From positions 102,243,354 to 102,307,353 of the forward strand of contig CM060963.1 of the NCBI GenBank assembly GCA_030765045.1: a stretch of DNA of 64,000 bases, in the 5' to 3' direction. The stretch is from Tenodera sinensis (Eukaryota > Arthropoda > Insecta > Mantodea > Mantidae). How positions within the stretch are numbered: the stretch's first letter is position 1; each line of letters starts with the position of its first letter. The notes under the pieces are model-generated. The model was not told the DNA's origin. It made no database searches and worked only from the letters and a program-made list of their open reading frames with translations. Shown in pieces: positions 45,880-58,704 of the stretch. The translations under genes and the position numbers were made by a program.

Positions 45880-45938
<59 letters not shown>

Positions 45939-45940
45939 CA
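45800..45940 (-). mobile_element. tRNA-like SINE head (minus) fused to (CA)n
   Basis: The minus strand reads TTCGTGGTTTAGGGGTAACA, ATGCTAGCTTCCAGTTCCC and a B-box-like GCGGAATCAAATTC. A (CA)26 microsatellite (45884-45936) lies exactly at the head's 5' edge. Confidence 0.6.
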
Positions 45941-46085
45941 CACACGTACACACATACATGCACACACCCATACATACACACCACACACACCCCACACACA
46001 CACCCATACACACGCACACACATTCACTCCCGCACAACCCTCACACACACGCACACGCATACACCCACGCGCACTCGTGCGCAAA
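45884..46085. repeat. (CA)n microsatellite, pure then degenerate
   Basis: Pure CA repeats to 45936, followed by CACACCCATACA-type degenerate repeats to about 46085. His/Thr or Cys/Val frames through it are artefacts. Confidence 0.95.
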
Positions 46086-46139
46086 CACATACATGTACGT
46101 TCTTTTACAATTTTCCTCTTTAGTGCATGGTTCCATAAA

Positions 46140-46820
46140 TAAAAAATAAAATTGGTCGAATGTTTGATTGACAATGTCACCACTCCTTTACTGTTTACTT
46201 CTGCAATTAGATAGAGAAGTAGAAACGTTCAATAGAAGAGCTATTTGTGCGTATTCAACTTGTTGCTAAAATGAATCATTTAGCCACAAAATGATAAATG
46301 ATTGGATTCCAGCGTGTCTGTTGAAATAAATTTGTGGGCAAACGCTTGGCAAACACACAACTTTGGCGCGTGTGGAGTAGAAGGTCAGGAATGTTGATAC
46401 AAAAAACTACCTGGTGTGGTCTCGGAAAGCTTGAAAGAAAACCGCCCCTTCATCGTTTCTTGCAATAGCTGACAAAGACACGCACAGTTGGCGAAATCAG
46501 TTTTCTAGAGTTGGATTGGATTGTGATTCATCATAGGTGTGAATGATGTATTGCAGCTGAAGCCGCATTAGTAAACAAAACGTCACCTCTTTAGTCCTCC
46601 TCCGTTGTCAACTGTGCAGATGATGTATTCAATAATGTTTAATTATATTTTCACGACAGATGAATTTCTTATTAACTATTCATTAGTTACATGTGATAAA
46701 AAGTATCGCTGCTTTGTTATTAGTGTTTTAAAATACTTTAAATTTAACAGTTAAATCCATTAACTTTTTATTTTTAATTACCTTACATTAATGTTCATGA
46801 TTACTTTCCCTACCACATAT
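46140..46820. other. No recognised feature
   Basis: AT-rich sequence with no identified motif. Confidence 0.4.
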
Positions 46821-46824
46821 TTAT

Positions 46825-46990
46825 AGCAGAATCTACTCAGAAATTCCATATTGAGATTCCAGAGGAAATACACGTTTTCAAGTCTCCGAATAAATAAAAA
46901 AGAAACCATGAAAGATGTATAGATTCTTACAAGAATACTGCAGATTAGATTTGAAGAAAATCACCCGATCCCTAACTTCCTTTCACATTG
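46825..46990 (+). repeat. CTCTAC-type repeat, fragment
   Basis: AGAAATTCCATATTGAGATT, GAGGAAATACACGTTTTCAA and GTCTCCGAATAAATAAAAAA match the first third of the family. CTTTCACATTGAAAAACGTT is similar to the reference ACCCTTTACATGGAAAACTT. Confidence 0.65.
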
Positions 46991-47104
46991 AAAAACGTTC
47001 GCTTTTTTTTTTTCTTTAAAATAACTATTAATAATTATCATTAAAATAGCATTTTTGATAAATTACATGTGGAATACGGTGTACTTAAATATTGAATTTT
47101 GTAG

Positions 47105-47310
47105 GTCGTTATTCAAATCCTGCGGAGGATTCCTGATAGTTTCCTTCGGAAGGGAAGTGAAACTGGTGGACCCGTGTCGTAGATTTAAAGCATGTAGAAG
47201 AGCTTATGCATGATAATAAGGCCTCTGAACAAAAGTAAGCCATCTTTCACGCCCAATATAGAATGGTACGCTGAGAATCATTGCAGTTAAAGAGTGCCCC
47301 ACATTGTTTA
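47105..47310 (+). mobile_element. SINE with CTTTCACGCCCAA 3' module
   Basis: A B-box-like ATTCAAATCCTGC is followed by GTTTCCTTCGGAAGGGAAGT, AACTGGTGGACCCGTGTCG, AGGCCTCTGAACAAAAGTAA and ATCTTTCACGCCCAATATAG. The 5' head is truncated. Confidence 0.75.
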
Positions 47311-49221
47311 TTATTCATTTAGAGATTAGACTTCAATAGGTAGACAGAGACAACAGGAAAAAAGCAAACGTGGTTAAAAGACATCATTTATATTACATAA
47401 AGTTTATTTTCCCTGCAAATAACTCTTGAACAGTAATACAAATATATTATAGGGGTTGGGGAATGTCTTGGGGGATTTTAAAGTCAGGCATGTTGCACGC
47501 AAAATAGTTGAACCTGTTTATCAGTCGTGTAATTTTTCTTTATAATACCATTTTCACTCTTATCGTTTTTGGCCCTAAAATGAGAAAGATTTTATTTTAT
47601 TTGTTGTAACATTGATATGTGTTCTTTCTTTTCAACATATTTGTAGTTTATTCTTCAGAGTTACTTATCAAAAAACTGTTATCCGCAAATAGAATGTATA
47701 TAAAATATGTTCTTAATTTTATGGCGCGGCTCTAATCCCAGCTGTCATTTGTGTGCATCGACACAATGCTTATGCGAGCCCATAAAACTCATTTTCTTGA
47801 GACGGTTTGTCTCTATGCTCTCAAAAGGAAATGAGAAGTGTAAAGACTTTGGCATAAGGTAATGAAAATTATAACATCTATCCAATAAATGTTTTTAATA
47901 TATTGATAATACAGAATTTGTAATCTTAGTTCATAATTTTTGTTAATAGACTTTTTAAGTGAGGTTTATAGATGGCATTTTAAAAACCCATGTTATTAGT
48001 TAGGGGCAAATACGTGCCACAAATTTGTTTACAGATGTTCCAACTTTTAAGAGATATAAAGTATTTAATGATTAGCAATATGAGCACATTAGTTTTTTAT
48101 CCAGTGAAATATAAAAATTTCTGTATAGAAAAATAAATATTACTTCTGTTAAAATGCATAATTTTTAAAAATTCAATATATTTCAGATACAAATTATGCT
48201 TCTACTTAATTTATTAAATTAAATGATTTGTAAGATCACAAAGAATTTCAGCCTTCCAACTTAAAAAGGTCTGAGAAAAATGTAGCTAACGCTGTAAAAT
48301 TTAAAGTTGCGGAAATATGCAAAATATTAAATTAATGTGCTTTTTGGATAACTCAGCAAACTTTAAAACATTTTTGCACCATATCTCCTTGTCCCAATGG
48401 TCCTTGATCCTCACTCTTTCTTTTCAAGCTCCTTTTCTTGCCTCTCTTATCAATTCTTCAGCAAATTTTTCTGTAGTTATAAAGTTATAGCACATTTGAT
48501 AACAATGGCGATACTGGTATTTAAAAGGAGCGTGACACCATTTTTAAATCTCCATTTAAAGGGCCTAAATATTAAGAATATGCATTGGGTTCCTAAAATC
48601 TCGTAGATTTTTATAGGACACAAAGTAAATAGCTGAATTTTTTAGCTATTTACACGTAGTACTGTCTTTAAGAGATGGGTAAGGAACTGAGATCCTGCCT
48701 TAGAAATATAAGAAACACCTTACCACATATACACCTGCTGAATCATTACCCACGAAACACAAATGGTTTCAAAATTACACTGCAAAGAACATACAAATAC
48801 TTGTTTAAATATCATTACATTGTTTTTAATTATGTTCATTTTGATCTTGTGTGATTTACTTTGTACTATATAAACTAAGAGTTCATGTTAGATTTATTAT
48901 TGTTGGAACTAATTTATAGGGTAGCTGTGAGGCTTAATGAGCGCTGTAGTCAGACCACACCAGTGACAAAAGATAGAAGTAGTGTTGAAACAATGCCTGA
49001 CTACAGAGTATGATAATTTATCTCACAATCTGTGCCTGCCCTATGATACATGTTTGACTTTGGTCTCCGAGGGGCAAGTAGCCGAGATTATAGCTTGTTG
49101 CCAGTGTACATATATGGCGAGAGCCTGGCAATCCTTATTTGTAAAGATGTTGTGTGAATCTTGTACACGCATCGAGTGACCATCTTGATGGCCGCGAAGA
49201 GGAAACCTATTATTTGTAGAT
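47311..49221. other. No recognised gene
   Basis: AT-rich sequence with only short unassigned frames. No repeat was identified. Confidence 0.4.
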
Positions 49222-49701
49222 GTGGCCCCCTTTCCCGACACTTTAAACCAACAGATGGCGGCTTACAGAAACCGTAAAGAGGCATCCAACTGTCAAAGAG
49301 GTTTTGTAAACACTTGCGAACAAACAAGTTTCGTCTGTGCCAATGATTTTTACAAATTGTGGGCACATGTAATTGATAGCAGGCTTTGCGTTATTATACA
49401 CCCGACAGGGTCCTCGTCTGTACAAGTGTGTTACCGGATTTCACCTACGCTTCTTCGGGCCTTTTGTGGCACACGCGCCTCGGGCAGCTTATTAACTTCC
49501 TGTAGCTACGGCCTCAGAATCTGCACAACATTGCATTTATTGAGGGCTAACACAACCCTCAGCTCTGCTTACATTATGGCATTTACTGCGGAGATACTTT
49601 TCTTTCTCTCCCTCTGCCTCTTCTTTCTCTTTCAAGATCGCCCTTCCGTCATTCTCTCCTTCTCCCTCTCACCTCCTTTTTTGCATAACATTATATTTTA
49701 G
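49222..49701 (+). CDS. Unassigned 159-codon open frame
   Basis: The frame starts at an ATG (MAPFPDTLNQQMAAYRNRKE) and ends in a hydrophobic, Ser/Leu/Phe-rich segment encoded by CTCTTTC-type low-complexity DNA. I recognise no domain. The sequence is less AT-rich than its flanks, and a minus-strand frame overlaps its start. A hydrophobic stretch at residues about 120-140 could be a membrane segment but follows from the pyrimidine-rich DNA. It may be an exon, an unrecognised transposon piece or chance. Confidence 0.15.
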   Translation: MAPFPDTLNQQMAAYRNRKEASNCQRGFVNTCEQTSFVCANDFYKLWAHVIDSRLCVIIHPTGSSSVQVCYRISPTLLRAFCGTRASGSLLTSCSYGLRICTTLHLLRANTTLSSAYIMAFTAEILFFLSLCLFFLFQDRPSVILSFSLSPPFLHNIIF

Positions 49702-49779
49702 GCGCGTTCGTAGCATATTGTGATCTAAGTTCTGTTATTTAGAAGATATTAGAACATTTTGATGTGTGGCACTCACATG

Positions 49780-50627
49780 ACTTTCTGTACTCTTGTACTA
49801 ACCATTCTTACGAACTCTTATTCCTCTATCTTCTTCATGTTAGATGAGGTAAACATTTGCAGAAACTATTGTTTATTTCCTTGTAGGTGCAAGGAGAATA
49901 TGGGAATACAGTAGGCTTTGAGCGATAGTCAAATCCTTTAAGGCTATCAAATTTCGTTCTCTTTATATGGTTAACATATAAAATATGAATAACGATGTTC
50001 CATTTGACAGAAGTATAAGTTCTCCAAAAATCACACAATCTTAAATATATCCGAAATGGTTCACTCTACAAAAATTGTCGGTCTGGGTGGCTCAGTTGGT
50101 TAGACGCTGGTCTACTGATCCCAAGGTCGCGGGTTCAAACCCGGCTCAGGCCGATGGTTTTTATTTGGTCTAACTCTAATGATTTACCAGTTATCCAAAA
50201 GTCGTCCAGAGTAAATACGATTACAGGAGCTATAGGCAGAAAATTGAAGATGTACATTTCATTTGGCATAAAACTATCTCAAGTATACGACATTTTAATC
50301 GAAATCGCTAGAGCCATTTTCAAGAAAATCAAACTTTTCGAAAACTTTTCCATGCAAAGGGTAGTTTAGGGTGGGGCTATTTTCTTCAAAATCTTCATGT
50401 CACATCCTTGAATGACATTAAACTTAAATACCAACTTTGGTTTTTAACCCACTTTTCGTTTTTGATTTATGCTGTCCACACACAGACACACACACGAACC
50501 TCTTTCTAAAAATGCTTTTTCTTGGATTCTGGGGGTCTCAAAATATATATTTCCGGTGAAATCTCGATATCGAATTTTTGGGTGGAATGCAATACTTCCC
50601 CTGCTTACTATACGTAGTAGAGAAAGT
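49780..50627 (-). repeat. CTCTAC-type repeat, near full-length copy (minus)
   Basis: It is bounded by ACTTTCTGTAC (49780-49790) and GTAGAGAAAGT (50617-50627). Read on the minus strand it aligns with 60031-60908 along its whole length, including TTTCACCGGAAATATATATT, a CA/TG microsatellite (short here) and CCTACTGTATTCCCATATTC. It is interrupted by the SINE head at 50077-50162. Confidence 0.88.
50077..50162 (+). mobile_element. Head-only copy of the tRNA-Ile-like SINE
   Basis: It reads GTCGGTCTGGGTGGCTCAGT, TTGGTTAGACGC (A box), CCAAGGTCGCGGGTTC and ends GCCGATGGTTTTT. The acceptor-like arms TCGGTCTG and CAGGCCGA pair. Compared with the CTCTAC-type repeat at 60031-60908, the insertion is clean: host sequence breaks at AAATT and resumes at ATTTGG. 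The SINE body is absent and the copy stops at the T5 run. Confidence 0.88.
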
Positions 50628-51360
50628 TAAAAGGGAAAGGTAGTTATGTTTAATGGAAGATAGACTTCCAAGGTCAATCTATAGGAAGAATAAATTAAAA
50701 AAGATCATTAAAGATTATTCAATCGTTTGACTAAGAAGTCATTTATGGGATGCATATTAGAATATAGAGCATACTTGCATCTTTCAGAAGTGGAAGACAA
50801 GACGGCGATGGATCAAATATGAAATGTCCCATGCAATTTAGGCAAACGTGACCCGAATTTTTAAAATCTGATTGATGGTGAAAATCTACTTAATTAAATA
50901 CATTTTAACTGTAAAATAATTTCCAAGCCAAATTAAAGTCCAATGAAATAAGAAGGTTTCTTTAAACAACATGAGCTTAAATTAGTCATCAGTTCCCATT
51001 ACTAAAACATAGAGGGGTTAAAAATATATACAAAATTAACTTAGCATTGCAACAAACCAAATGGTATTTAAGTGTTTCTAGCGCATATGGTAAAAATCTA
51101 ACTTTAGGGTTGGACGGAACACATTTGCTCTCTTTAGAAGATGTACTCCAGGCAATTACGCCGAGCATGTGGACTGTATCCGTCACTCACGTCAACTTCC
51201 GGAGCTTAGCAAAGTGACCCTTTGGCAACATGCGAGCGTCAGAGGTGAGGCGAGCAACCTTAGAGGTTGCTGAAATGATACAGCAACCGGATAGCAAGTC
51301 CTAAACATAGCAAACAATTCTTTATTTTTCTTGGCCGTCCAGCAGGCGTGGTGTATGTAA
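50628..51360. other. No recognised feature
   Basis: AT-rich sequence without an identifiable gene or repeat. Confidence 0.4.
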
Positions 51361-51672
51361 TTACATCCTCAGCCGCGTTTCGTGCAGTGCCACCTTTTTA
51401 CACGGACAATGATTACGTTCGCATGGATACGAACTGGCTTTTGTTTGGCAGCCATTCATGAGCCGAGCTGCTCTGTTTGCAGTTGTTGCTGCTGCTGCTG
51501 CGGTCAGTGCCGTGCCATTGTTTCTTTGGAGAACAATATGCAGGCCTAGGAATGTGCGAGAAAACATCCAGTAGCCAACCATAACACGATATCGTGTGAC
51601 AGACTTCTTGCTCTGTTTGGTACGTGCACCTGCCTGGACAATCTGCAACACAACTGCCTGCCTGCCACCCAA
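51361..51672 (-). CDS. Unassigned 103-codon open frame
   Basis: The minus-strand frame begins MGGRQAVVLQIVQAGARTKQ and contains an Ala run encoded by a GCT/GCA triplet repeat. The local GC content is higher than the flanks. No domain is recognised and there is no supporting signal beyond an open frame. Confidence 0.15.
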   Translation of the reverse strand: MGGRQAVVLQIVQAGARTKQSKKSVTRYRVMVGYWMFSRTFLGLHIVLQRNNGTALTAAAAATTANRAARLMNGCQTKASSYPCERNHCPCKKVALHETRLRM

Positions 51673-54600
51673 GTGAGAGCTAAATGCGTTTAAACGGTGT
51701 AAATTATTGGCGGTGGGGGAGGGGGGTGGGAGGGGGGCTGAAATAGGATAACTGAGGAGCTGATATTCACGATCTTAGTCACTGTGTTCACTTCTAAAGA
51801 TTTATCCAACTAAACAGCGTATCATCTTCTCATCACCACGATCATGTACTTCTTTTTCCTCTTCTTCGTGTTTTACACTTCAGGCATTAGGTCTTGTTCG
51901 GGTTTCCAAATGTATGTGACTGCCCTTTCTTGGTCTTCTAGGATGTCTTCTTCATTTAGGACTTTAACCTATTTTCACATTGGACCAGGTGTTTTACAGA
52001 ATCTGTTGAAGGGCAATCTAACTCGATTTGCATTATAAACTACTTTGAATTTGAACTGAAGTATTATATAAGTACTATACATGAAAAGTGAAGTCAATAC
52101 ATTCCTTCTAATATGTGCTTCATAGAAGCATTACAAACAAAAAAGTTGAATGGCATTCTGCTCTTTGATCAGCCGATTTCGAAAAAATAAATATTCTTTT
52201 ATCCAAATTGGATGCATAATTCCACAAGAATATACGAAGATAACAGTTTGTTACTTGTTAGATGCTTAGAGTAACTTATTTCTGACATAGCTTCGGTAGT
52301 AATTATGGGACATCAGACATGGTTACGAAATAATCACTTAAAAGACTTGAAGGAATACCTACTCCGAGCTGCTCTTTCAGACGTGAGGTAAGTCGACAAC
52401 GTTGAGTTGAGGTTGGTCAGGGAATTGTCGACAAGTCGGACACTTTCGATTTCGTGTAATGTTTTGGGACTTAACGCTTGTGATTTGCCTACACTCGCAC
52501 AGTAAACACGGAGGGACAATGCAGAGTATGAGTTTGTTTTCAAGACTCACCGTTACGGTGTTTGTTTATGTACTGAACTAGGGAAAGTGACCCCCCACAC
52601 AATCTGCAGTGTTGCCAGCTTGTTTTCGACAGAACTATAATATCTGCGTAGGAAATGGTCAGAGACTAAAACGTAAGATAAAAAATGTGTTCCAAACACC
52701 GAGCTCTACCACCAGTTTAAATTAGTGTAATGATTTTCTTTCTACCCGGTATAACCGGCGTGGTTTCACAATAAAATTATCCCTACAACATTTAGGCTTA
52801 GGTTGCACTTAGAAAAAGCTCGATGTGTGTGAGCGTTTCTGTCATCATCAAAAGTCACAACGAAAATAAAAATAAAAATCCTACCCTTCATAAGAAACAT
52901 GTTTTCAACATTTTTATTAAAAAAAAAAAAAAAAAAAAGGTTCTAATGATTTTCATTTAATTACTATCTGTTCAAAATATTTTCATCAGAAATGAAATGT
53001 GTGTCTTGAATTTTGGGGGAAAACGACTGAATGCTCTTCATTACGAATTACTTTTTCAAATACTTTTAGTTTTCCCCATGAAAAGTCGTTATTCTTTTTC
53101 TTCCTCTTGGTCATGCAAAGCAAACGGAATTTCAAAGGCATCTAATAACGTCCAGCTCTTAAAATATTTGACTATAAGTAGCTTATTGTATTTCCTATAT
53201 CCATTGCATCTACAACAATAGACCTACTAAAACAAATTTTACAAATGTCTATCTCGGTTAACAAGTTTGCATAAGAGTGAGTAGAGAAAGGCATGCGAAT
53301 GTAACACTTCTTTTAAGTCAGCTACAGGATGAATTTTTCAGCGTGATTCCACCTTTCAGTAATACTCTTACTTACTTGCCTGGTTTAAGCTTTCAGATGT
53401 TACTTTTATCAGCTTTAACAAAGTGGTTTCATAATGACCAGGTTTCTAATTGTTGCAGATATACCTACAAAGGAAGGGACACCTCACACTCATGGACCTA
53501 CTTGGACCTCTTGCGGCTGCCAATGGATCTCTGTAGTGAACGACAAAGGGCCTCAGCAGGTCACAGGTCAGTAGGCGCGTCTCTGTAGCCTAGTAGTTCC
53601 AGGTTGGAGACCTTCTCACTGTCAGAGCTACCTAGAGAGTGTCATGGTTGCGAGGATGTAAGTGGTAAATTTACAATTTTCGATTTTTTGAATTTGTTAT
53701 GTTTTTTGTTTAATATTCATGACGTTTTGCTCACTCTCCTTAAATTTTAACATCATATTCCAATTCTTAATTCATTAAAATAAAATAAATATTAGCTCAT
53801 TGATACTGTCACGCCTAGTTTTTAGTAAAGACGAACATTGCTGGAATCACAGCAGCTGCTGTCGACATGTTTTCAAGATCCCAAAGTCAATATGGTGTAA
53901 AGTACTATCTTTCACAAAAATAAATACCCGAGACCTGCGCGAAGGGTCACCTAGTTCTCAGGCAATTCCTCTGAAAAGCAGGGGAAGCATATGACTTCGC
54001 GCAGGTCTCACTGAAGTTGGATATTTACTTTCTTGAAAGATAGTACATAAAACTTCTTGACCAAATAACCCTCTGGCATCCATAGCATCGGCACCGCCAT
54101 ACACAACGAAAATTAGAAACATACGGACATCTTGGTAGATGAGAAACACTTCAGCATTGGCTTAACGATCAGGGACAACCACGAAAAACCCCAGAAATAC
54201 AAGCCTCACATGTGACCGCTGGATCGGTCTATCTTATTATTCCATCCTCTGTGTTTAGTAATAACTTTGTTGCGATTCTGTGTAAAGAACTTCAAATTAT
54301 GAAATATAATTTGAGCGAAGTTAACACTTGTAGAAGCTGAAATTTTTCCTTTTTTCCCCGGTGTTAGCCGAAAAGGCTTCTCCAATAAGAAGCAAGAACT
54401 TGTGTTCATGGATGTATAAAGTCCACAAAAATTACCATGAGCTGTCTCATTTGGCAGTAGCTTATAACAGCTAGAATTACACCTGTTAGCATGTTGCATG
54501 ATTATTTCAACACATTCACGTAAGCTTGCTAACTTAACGAACTACACGTCACGAACATCCTCCAGTTATATTACAATACCTCAATAATGTATACCATCCA

Positions 54601-54789
54601 AATTCCCAGCAATCTCCAAGATCTAGCATATTGGGTTGTCGTGCACATGCAATACGGCTAAGTGCTTGTAGTAAGCTCGTTTAAAAAAATGTTGCAAAAT
54701 ATCTAGCATTGCAAACCAGTTCTGTTTGAAACAAGGAATTGGAATTGAAAATGTCACCTTAAGTTGCAATTTAGTGTAACATTTATTTT
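51673..54789. other. No recognised gene
   Basis: A G-rich run lies at about 51713-51738 and A-runs near 52919-52938. Frames of up to 103 codons (for example 53277-53588) have no recognisable domain. GTGAGTAGAGAAAGGCATG at 53277 recalls the 3' end of the CTCTAC-type family and may be debris. Two copies of a GACCTGCGCGAAG-like string in opposite orientation near 53932 and 53995 form a local imperfect inverted repeat. Confidence 0.4.
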
Positions 54790-54792
54790 TAT

Positions 54793-54905
54793 TTTCTCTA
54801 CTACGAGTAGTAAGTAGGTGAAGCATTGTAGTGGTTAAAAATTTCGATGTCCATATTTCACCGGAAATATATGTTTTGAGAGCCCCTGAATCCTTTTAGA
54901 AAAAG

Positions 54906-54990
<85 letters not shown>

Positions 54991-55035
54991 CGCCTGTGAA
55001 CAGTATAATCCAAAAGTAGTTTAAAACCAAAGTTA
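54793..55035 (+). repeat. CTCTAC-type repeat, 5' third
   Basis: TTTCTCTACTACGAGTAGTA, ATTTCACCGGAAATATATGT, TTTTGAGAGCCCCTGAATCC and then a long TG run match the reference. The copy ends after GTGAACAGTATAATCCAAAA. Confidence 0.8.
54909..54993. repeat. (TG)n microsatellite with (CG)n end
   Basis: About 37 TG units followed by GCGCGCGCGCG. It sits at the internal microsatellite position of the CTCTAC-type repeat. Confidence 0.95.
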
Positions 55036-55895
55036 GTATTTACAGTATTTTTATTAACAGATTTCCTTTGTTTTCCATTGCTCTCTGTACCCTTTCCTCT
55101 GTTTACTGTTTAAGCATTTATCGGCTTGCGCTTCTATTCGCTAAAAACACCTCTTCTTCATTAACCATAACATCAAAATTCGTTGCAATAATATAGGACA
55201 TGGGAAAGCCAAACTTACACAGCTTTTACATCGTGAATGACCCAAAATGTGCTTGCAACAGTCCTCAACGAACTGTAAATAATCTAATATAGGAATTAAA
55301 CATAGTACTCTAGCCGTAGACTTTCTCAGAATACGCTAGACTTGACTATCTAAAACTATTGCTTACAGCCACATATCCAATACTGATATTTGCTAAATAT
55401 TTATTCATCTGAATACTTATCTCCTTTATAGGTACCCTTGGCTGAAATTTAGTCAACTTTCTCAAAAAATTCAAAAGTTAAATTTTATGCCCAAAATATT
55501 CTTTGAGCCTTTTAAGCTCTAAGAGCACTCCGTCTAATGACATTTATTTATTTCCAATGCCCTTTGCTCTAATTATACGCACTAAAAATGTTCCAAACGA
55601 TGTAGTTTGTAAAACTTCAATTTTACAGCAGAAACTTAAAATGAGCTTAAAAACTGACATCATTTTAAATTGCTCAGTAAGTGACAATTAATTTCCCCTA
55701 AGGATAAATTGCTATACAATTTTTATTTAAATGTTTCAAAACCTTTTCATGAAACAAACAGGAGAGTGAAAAACGTTCTGTATGCCAGGTTCGTATACTA
55801 GTAATTAAATAATTCGTATTTACATTTTTTTTTTTAAATTACAACCTTTACCTCTTGTAAACCATCATTTTATTTAGCAGAATAGTAGTGAAAAC
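55036..55895. other. No recognised feature
   Basis: AT-rich sequence with no identified gene or repeat. Confidence 0.4.
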
Positions 55896-56131
55896 CCCCC
55901 TCTGTCACGAGGATACTGTGTCCGTCTCACATTAAAGAGATTGCGATTTAGAATCTCGGTAAGAGTTATCCGGATACGTTCTTTTTTTTGGGGGGGGGGG
56001 GGGGGGTTATCTTATCCTCAGAAGATAAATGTCGGGTAAGTTTAAGCTCTAAGGATCCCGGGCTCATTTGAGATCATTTTACCCATTCGTTCACCACCCA
56101 CTATGACTTACTAGGTTAAAGGAGAATAAAC

Positions 56132-56170
<39 letters not shown>
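55896..56170 (+). mobile_element. tRNA-headed SINE with (ATC)n tail
   Basis: The head CCCCCTCTGTCACGAGGATAC with B-box-like GATTTAGAATCTC is followed by GTTATCCGGATACGTT and ATGTCGGGTAAGTTTAA, as in the minus copy at 26013-26214. The tail is (ATC)n at 56133-56170. A T8G17 homopolymer run lies inside at 55982-56006. Confidence 0.75.
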
Positions 56171-58471
56171 GGCTTGACAGCTCCGTTCTCCAGTGCAAAT
56201 TTATGGCAGATAATATCTCCGGCGTGTTCCAATATTTTAAAAACATATAATTTAACATATTTTTGGAAAATCTATCTTAGTTCATTCTTGTCACAGGTTG
56301 AAACGAATAATTCATTTGCCTTTATCTTCTCATTCAGGATCTGTAGGAACTTAAAGGACACTCAGGTTATACAAAAGTCCTGTTAGTAGTAACTTGGTAT
56401 ATGCCTCAATTGTATGACCATCGACGTATAAATGTCACTACAATCAACTAAAGAAGACACGAAAAAATAGGCTTCTCAGATACTTGTATTACGAAACTCG
56501 CGGTGATTTGATTTATAATCAGACTTACCGTATAGTCAAATGCTTAACGAATTCAAAATAGTCTCACTTTCTGATCGTAGAATAATAGCTGAACAATTGT
56601 TTTTGTATATACTTATAAATGGCCTAGTATGCACCGAAGAACTGCTTGACAGAATGTATGCTAATTTCAGAAGTCGCCAGTTGTTTCAGTTTCCGAAAAC
56701 GTTATCGCATAAAAATTCCCCGTTCTGAGGTAATGTGCAAATTACAATAAACTATCAACTAGAATACAGCTAGATTTTAGTTTCCTTACAAGCAGTTTAA
56801 GAAACAGTTAAATGTAGGAATTATTTGCTTGTGATGTTCAGTTGTCTCGCCTATAGTTATCTGCAGAATCACTATAACATTTGCAATTCTAATAGTTCTA
56901 TAGATGTTTCATTTTTAGATTGTTTCTTAGTAATTTTTTGTATTATTTTTCTATTGCATTCAAATTTGTTTAATTAATTATTGCTTATTCAGTTATATCA
57001 CCTATGATTATTAGCTTAATTAGTATGCAGTTTCCAACGTTTTGCCTTCAATAATAGCTCAATAGTTTATTTTTAGTATAATTGTATTTCTTTTTGTATC
57101 TAGTTAATCTTGCATAATTAAATTACATGTAGCCACCTTAACTGGAGCTTGGTTCTGTTGTAGCAAAAATGAATAAATGAATGTTTTCTAAATATTTAAA
57201 ACAGTTCACTTGCTCAAGTATTTCTGTTCCCTTGCAATAAAGTCGAAGAAAAGAAACAGACTTTGTTTTCTGACTTGATATTTCCAAGTTCTATTCTTTT
57301 ATTATTTTACACAATTTATGAGCTGCCTTTTGCAATGGATTTTCTGAAGAGGCACGATGAACTAAAAGAGTAAAATAGATGGTTTTCAATAATAACGTAA
57401 ATGACAATAACAATTTAAAACAAACGTTTAATTGTGGAAGAGCAGACTGTGAAGTGATTGGCAACATTTGGACAAAACCTGCAAGATTCAGAATGTTCCC
57501 CTTAACAAGTGAAAGCCTAATATAGAGACATTCTGTTTGTGGAGCATCATCGCTCATCTTTTTCAACTCCTTAACTGCTGGTCATCGCAGTCCTGTTTTA
57601 ACATAATTTAATTAGATAGAGATGGCCGCGGTGAACAGGTTCTGTACAAATAAATAATTTGCGTGGTAATGGCTTCTGAGAAACACAGTCCAGAAATATT
57701 TATCTTTTGTAAAGAGGAGAGCGCCTAATTAACATCGTGGTCGAAATGAAACTAGTTTCCATGTGGGAAAACACACACTTAATGACCGGCCTCAAGATTA
57801 GTCGGAGATATACATACAGTCTTTTTCTATACAAGCATACCAACTGTTTTCTTTTTTTATCAAAGCTGCTTTCAGGAGCCGATTGCTTACAACCTGTGAC
57901 AAGTTGTTAATGAATATGGACATTTTTAAGGCTTAAGCAAAATTGGTTCCACTAAAGAAACAAATCACCGCAAATTTTAACCAAGACTTTTAGTTTTTGT
58001 GACTCCGATTCCTTTGTATGTAAGAAGCAGAGGATACACCATGTTTAGATTGCTGCAAATAATTGTGAATTGCGTAGAGCAACTTTGCTTTTTTCCCTCT
58101 TAAAATATTAACATTGTCAAGTTTAGAGTGATAGTATGTCGTGTAAGAACCAACATTTCTCAGAGAAGTTATAGATGCTACCAACAAATGCGTTTTCTTT
58201 ATAACTACTAATTTTTTTATAAGCTAAATTTATTAACTTGTATGAACGAAGAATCTACTTACAGTATTGATGCTTGTTTAAATAAAGTTGGAATATTTTC
58301 CATATTCATTACGTATAGTTAGAGCTGGGACAAATATCCCTTTGCTTGCAATTATGTGTTGTGCACAGAGAGGAAGGGGTTGACAAGGTAACCTAGAACT
58401 GTAAAATTGAGTCAGGGGCGTAACACCAAATCCATATAAAAAATAAACGTTTCAGATAAATACACGCGTAT
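56171..58471. other. No recognised gene
   Basis: AT-rich sequence. Frames at 56174-56386, 56540-56728 and 57291-57566 show no recognisable domain. Confidence 0.4.
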
Positions 58472-58704
58472 TTATTTAAATTTATTTTGTTGTTTAACGA
58501 AGCAGTCAATTGCCAGAATCACATTAGCGTCACCGGTGTGACGGAATGTTGTCCCACAGGAGTTCGTTTACATGCCAGTAAATTTACTGACATGGAGCTG
58601 TCGTTTTTAAGCACACTTAGGAACCACCGGTCTGGGCCGGATTTGAACCCGTGACCTTGGGATCAGTAGGCCAGCGTCTAACCAACTGAACAGCCCAGAC
58701 CGAC
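58472..58704 (-). mobile_element. tRNA-Ile-like SINE, second full copy
   Basis: It aligns along its length with 19942-20177: GTCGGTCTGGGCTGTTCAGT head, B box GGGTTCAAATCC, GACAGCTCCATGTCAGTAAA, GTGGGACAACATTCCGTCAC and a GTTAAACAACAAAATAAATT 3' end. Here the post-head T5 run reads TTCCT. Flanks ACACGCGTAT (58462) and ACACGTAT (58705) may be a decayed target duplication. Confidence 0.88.

Noticed and set aside
45788..46183. Cys/Val-rich and His/Thr-rich frames of 104-131 codons
   Set aside because: They are translations of the (CA)n microsatellite.
50077..50162. Functional tRNA-Ile gene
   Set aside because: The anticodon stem does not form cleanly, and the sequence is the head of a repeated SINE found at 19942 and 58472.
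55982..56006. T8G17 run as a regulatory G-tract
   Set aside because: It is a homopolymer inside a SINE and could partly be a sequencing artefact.
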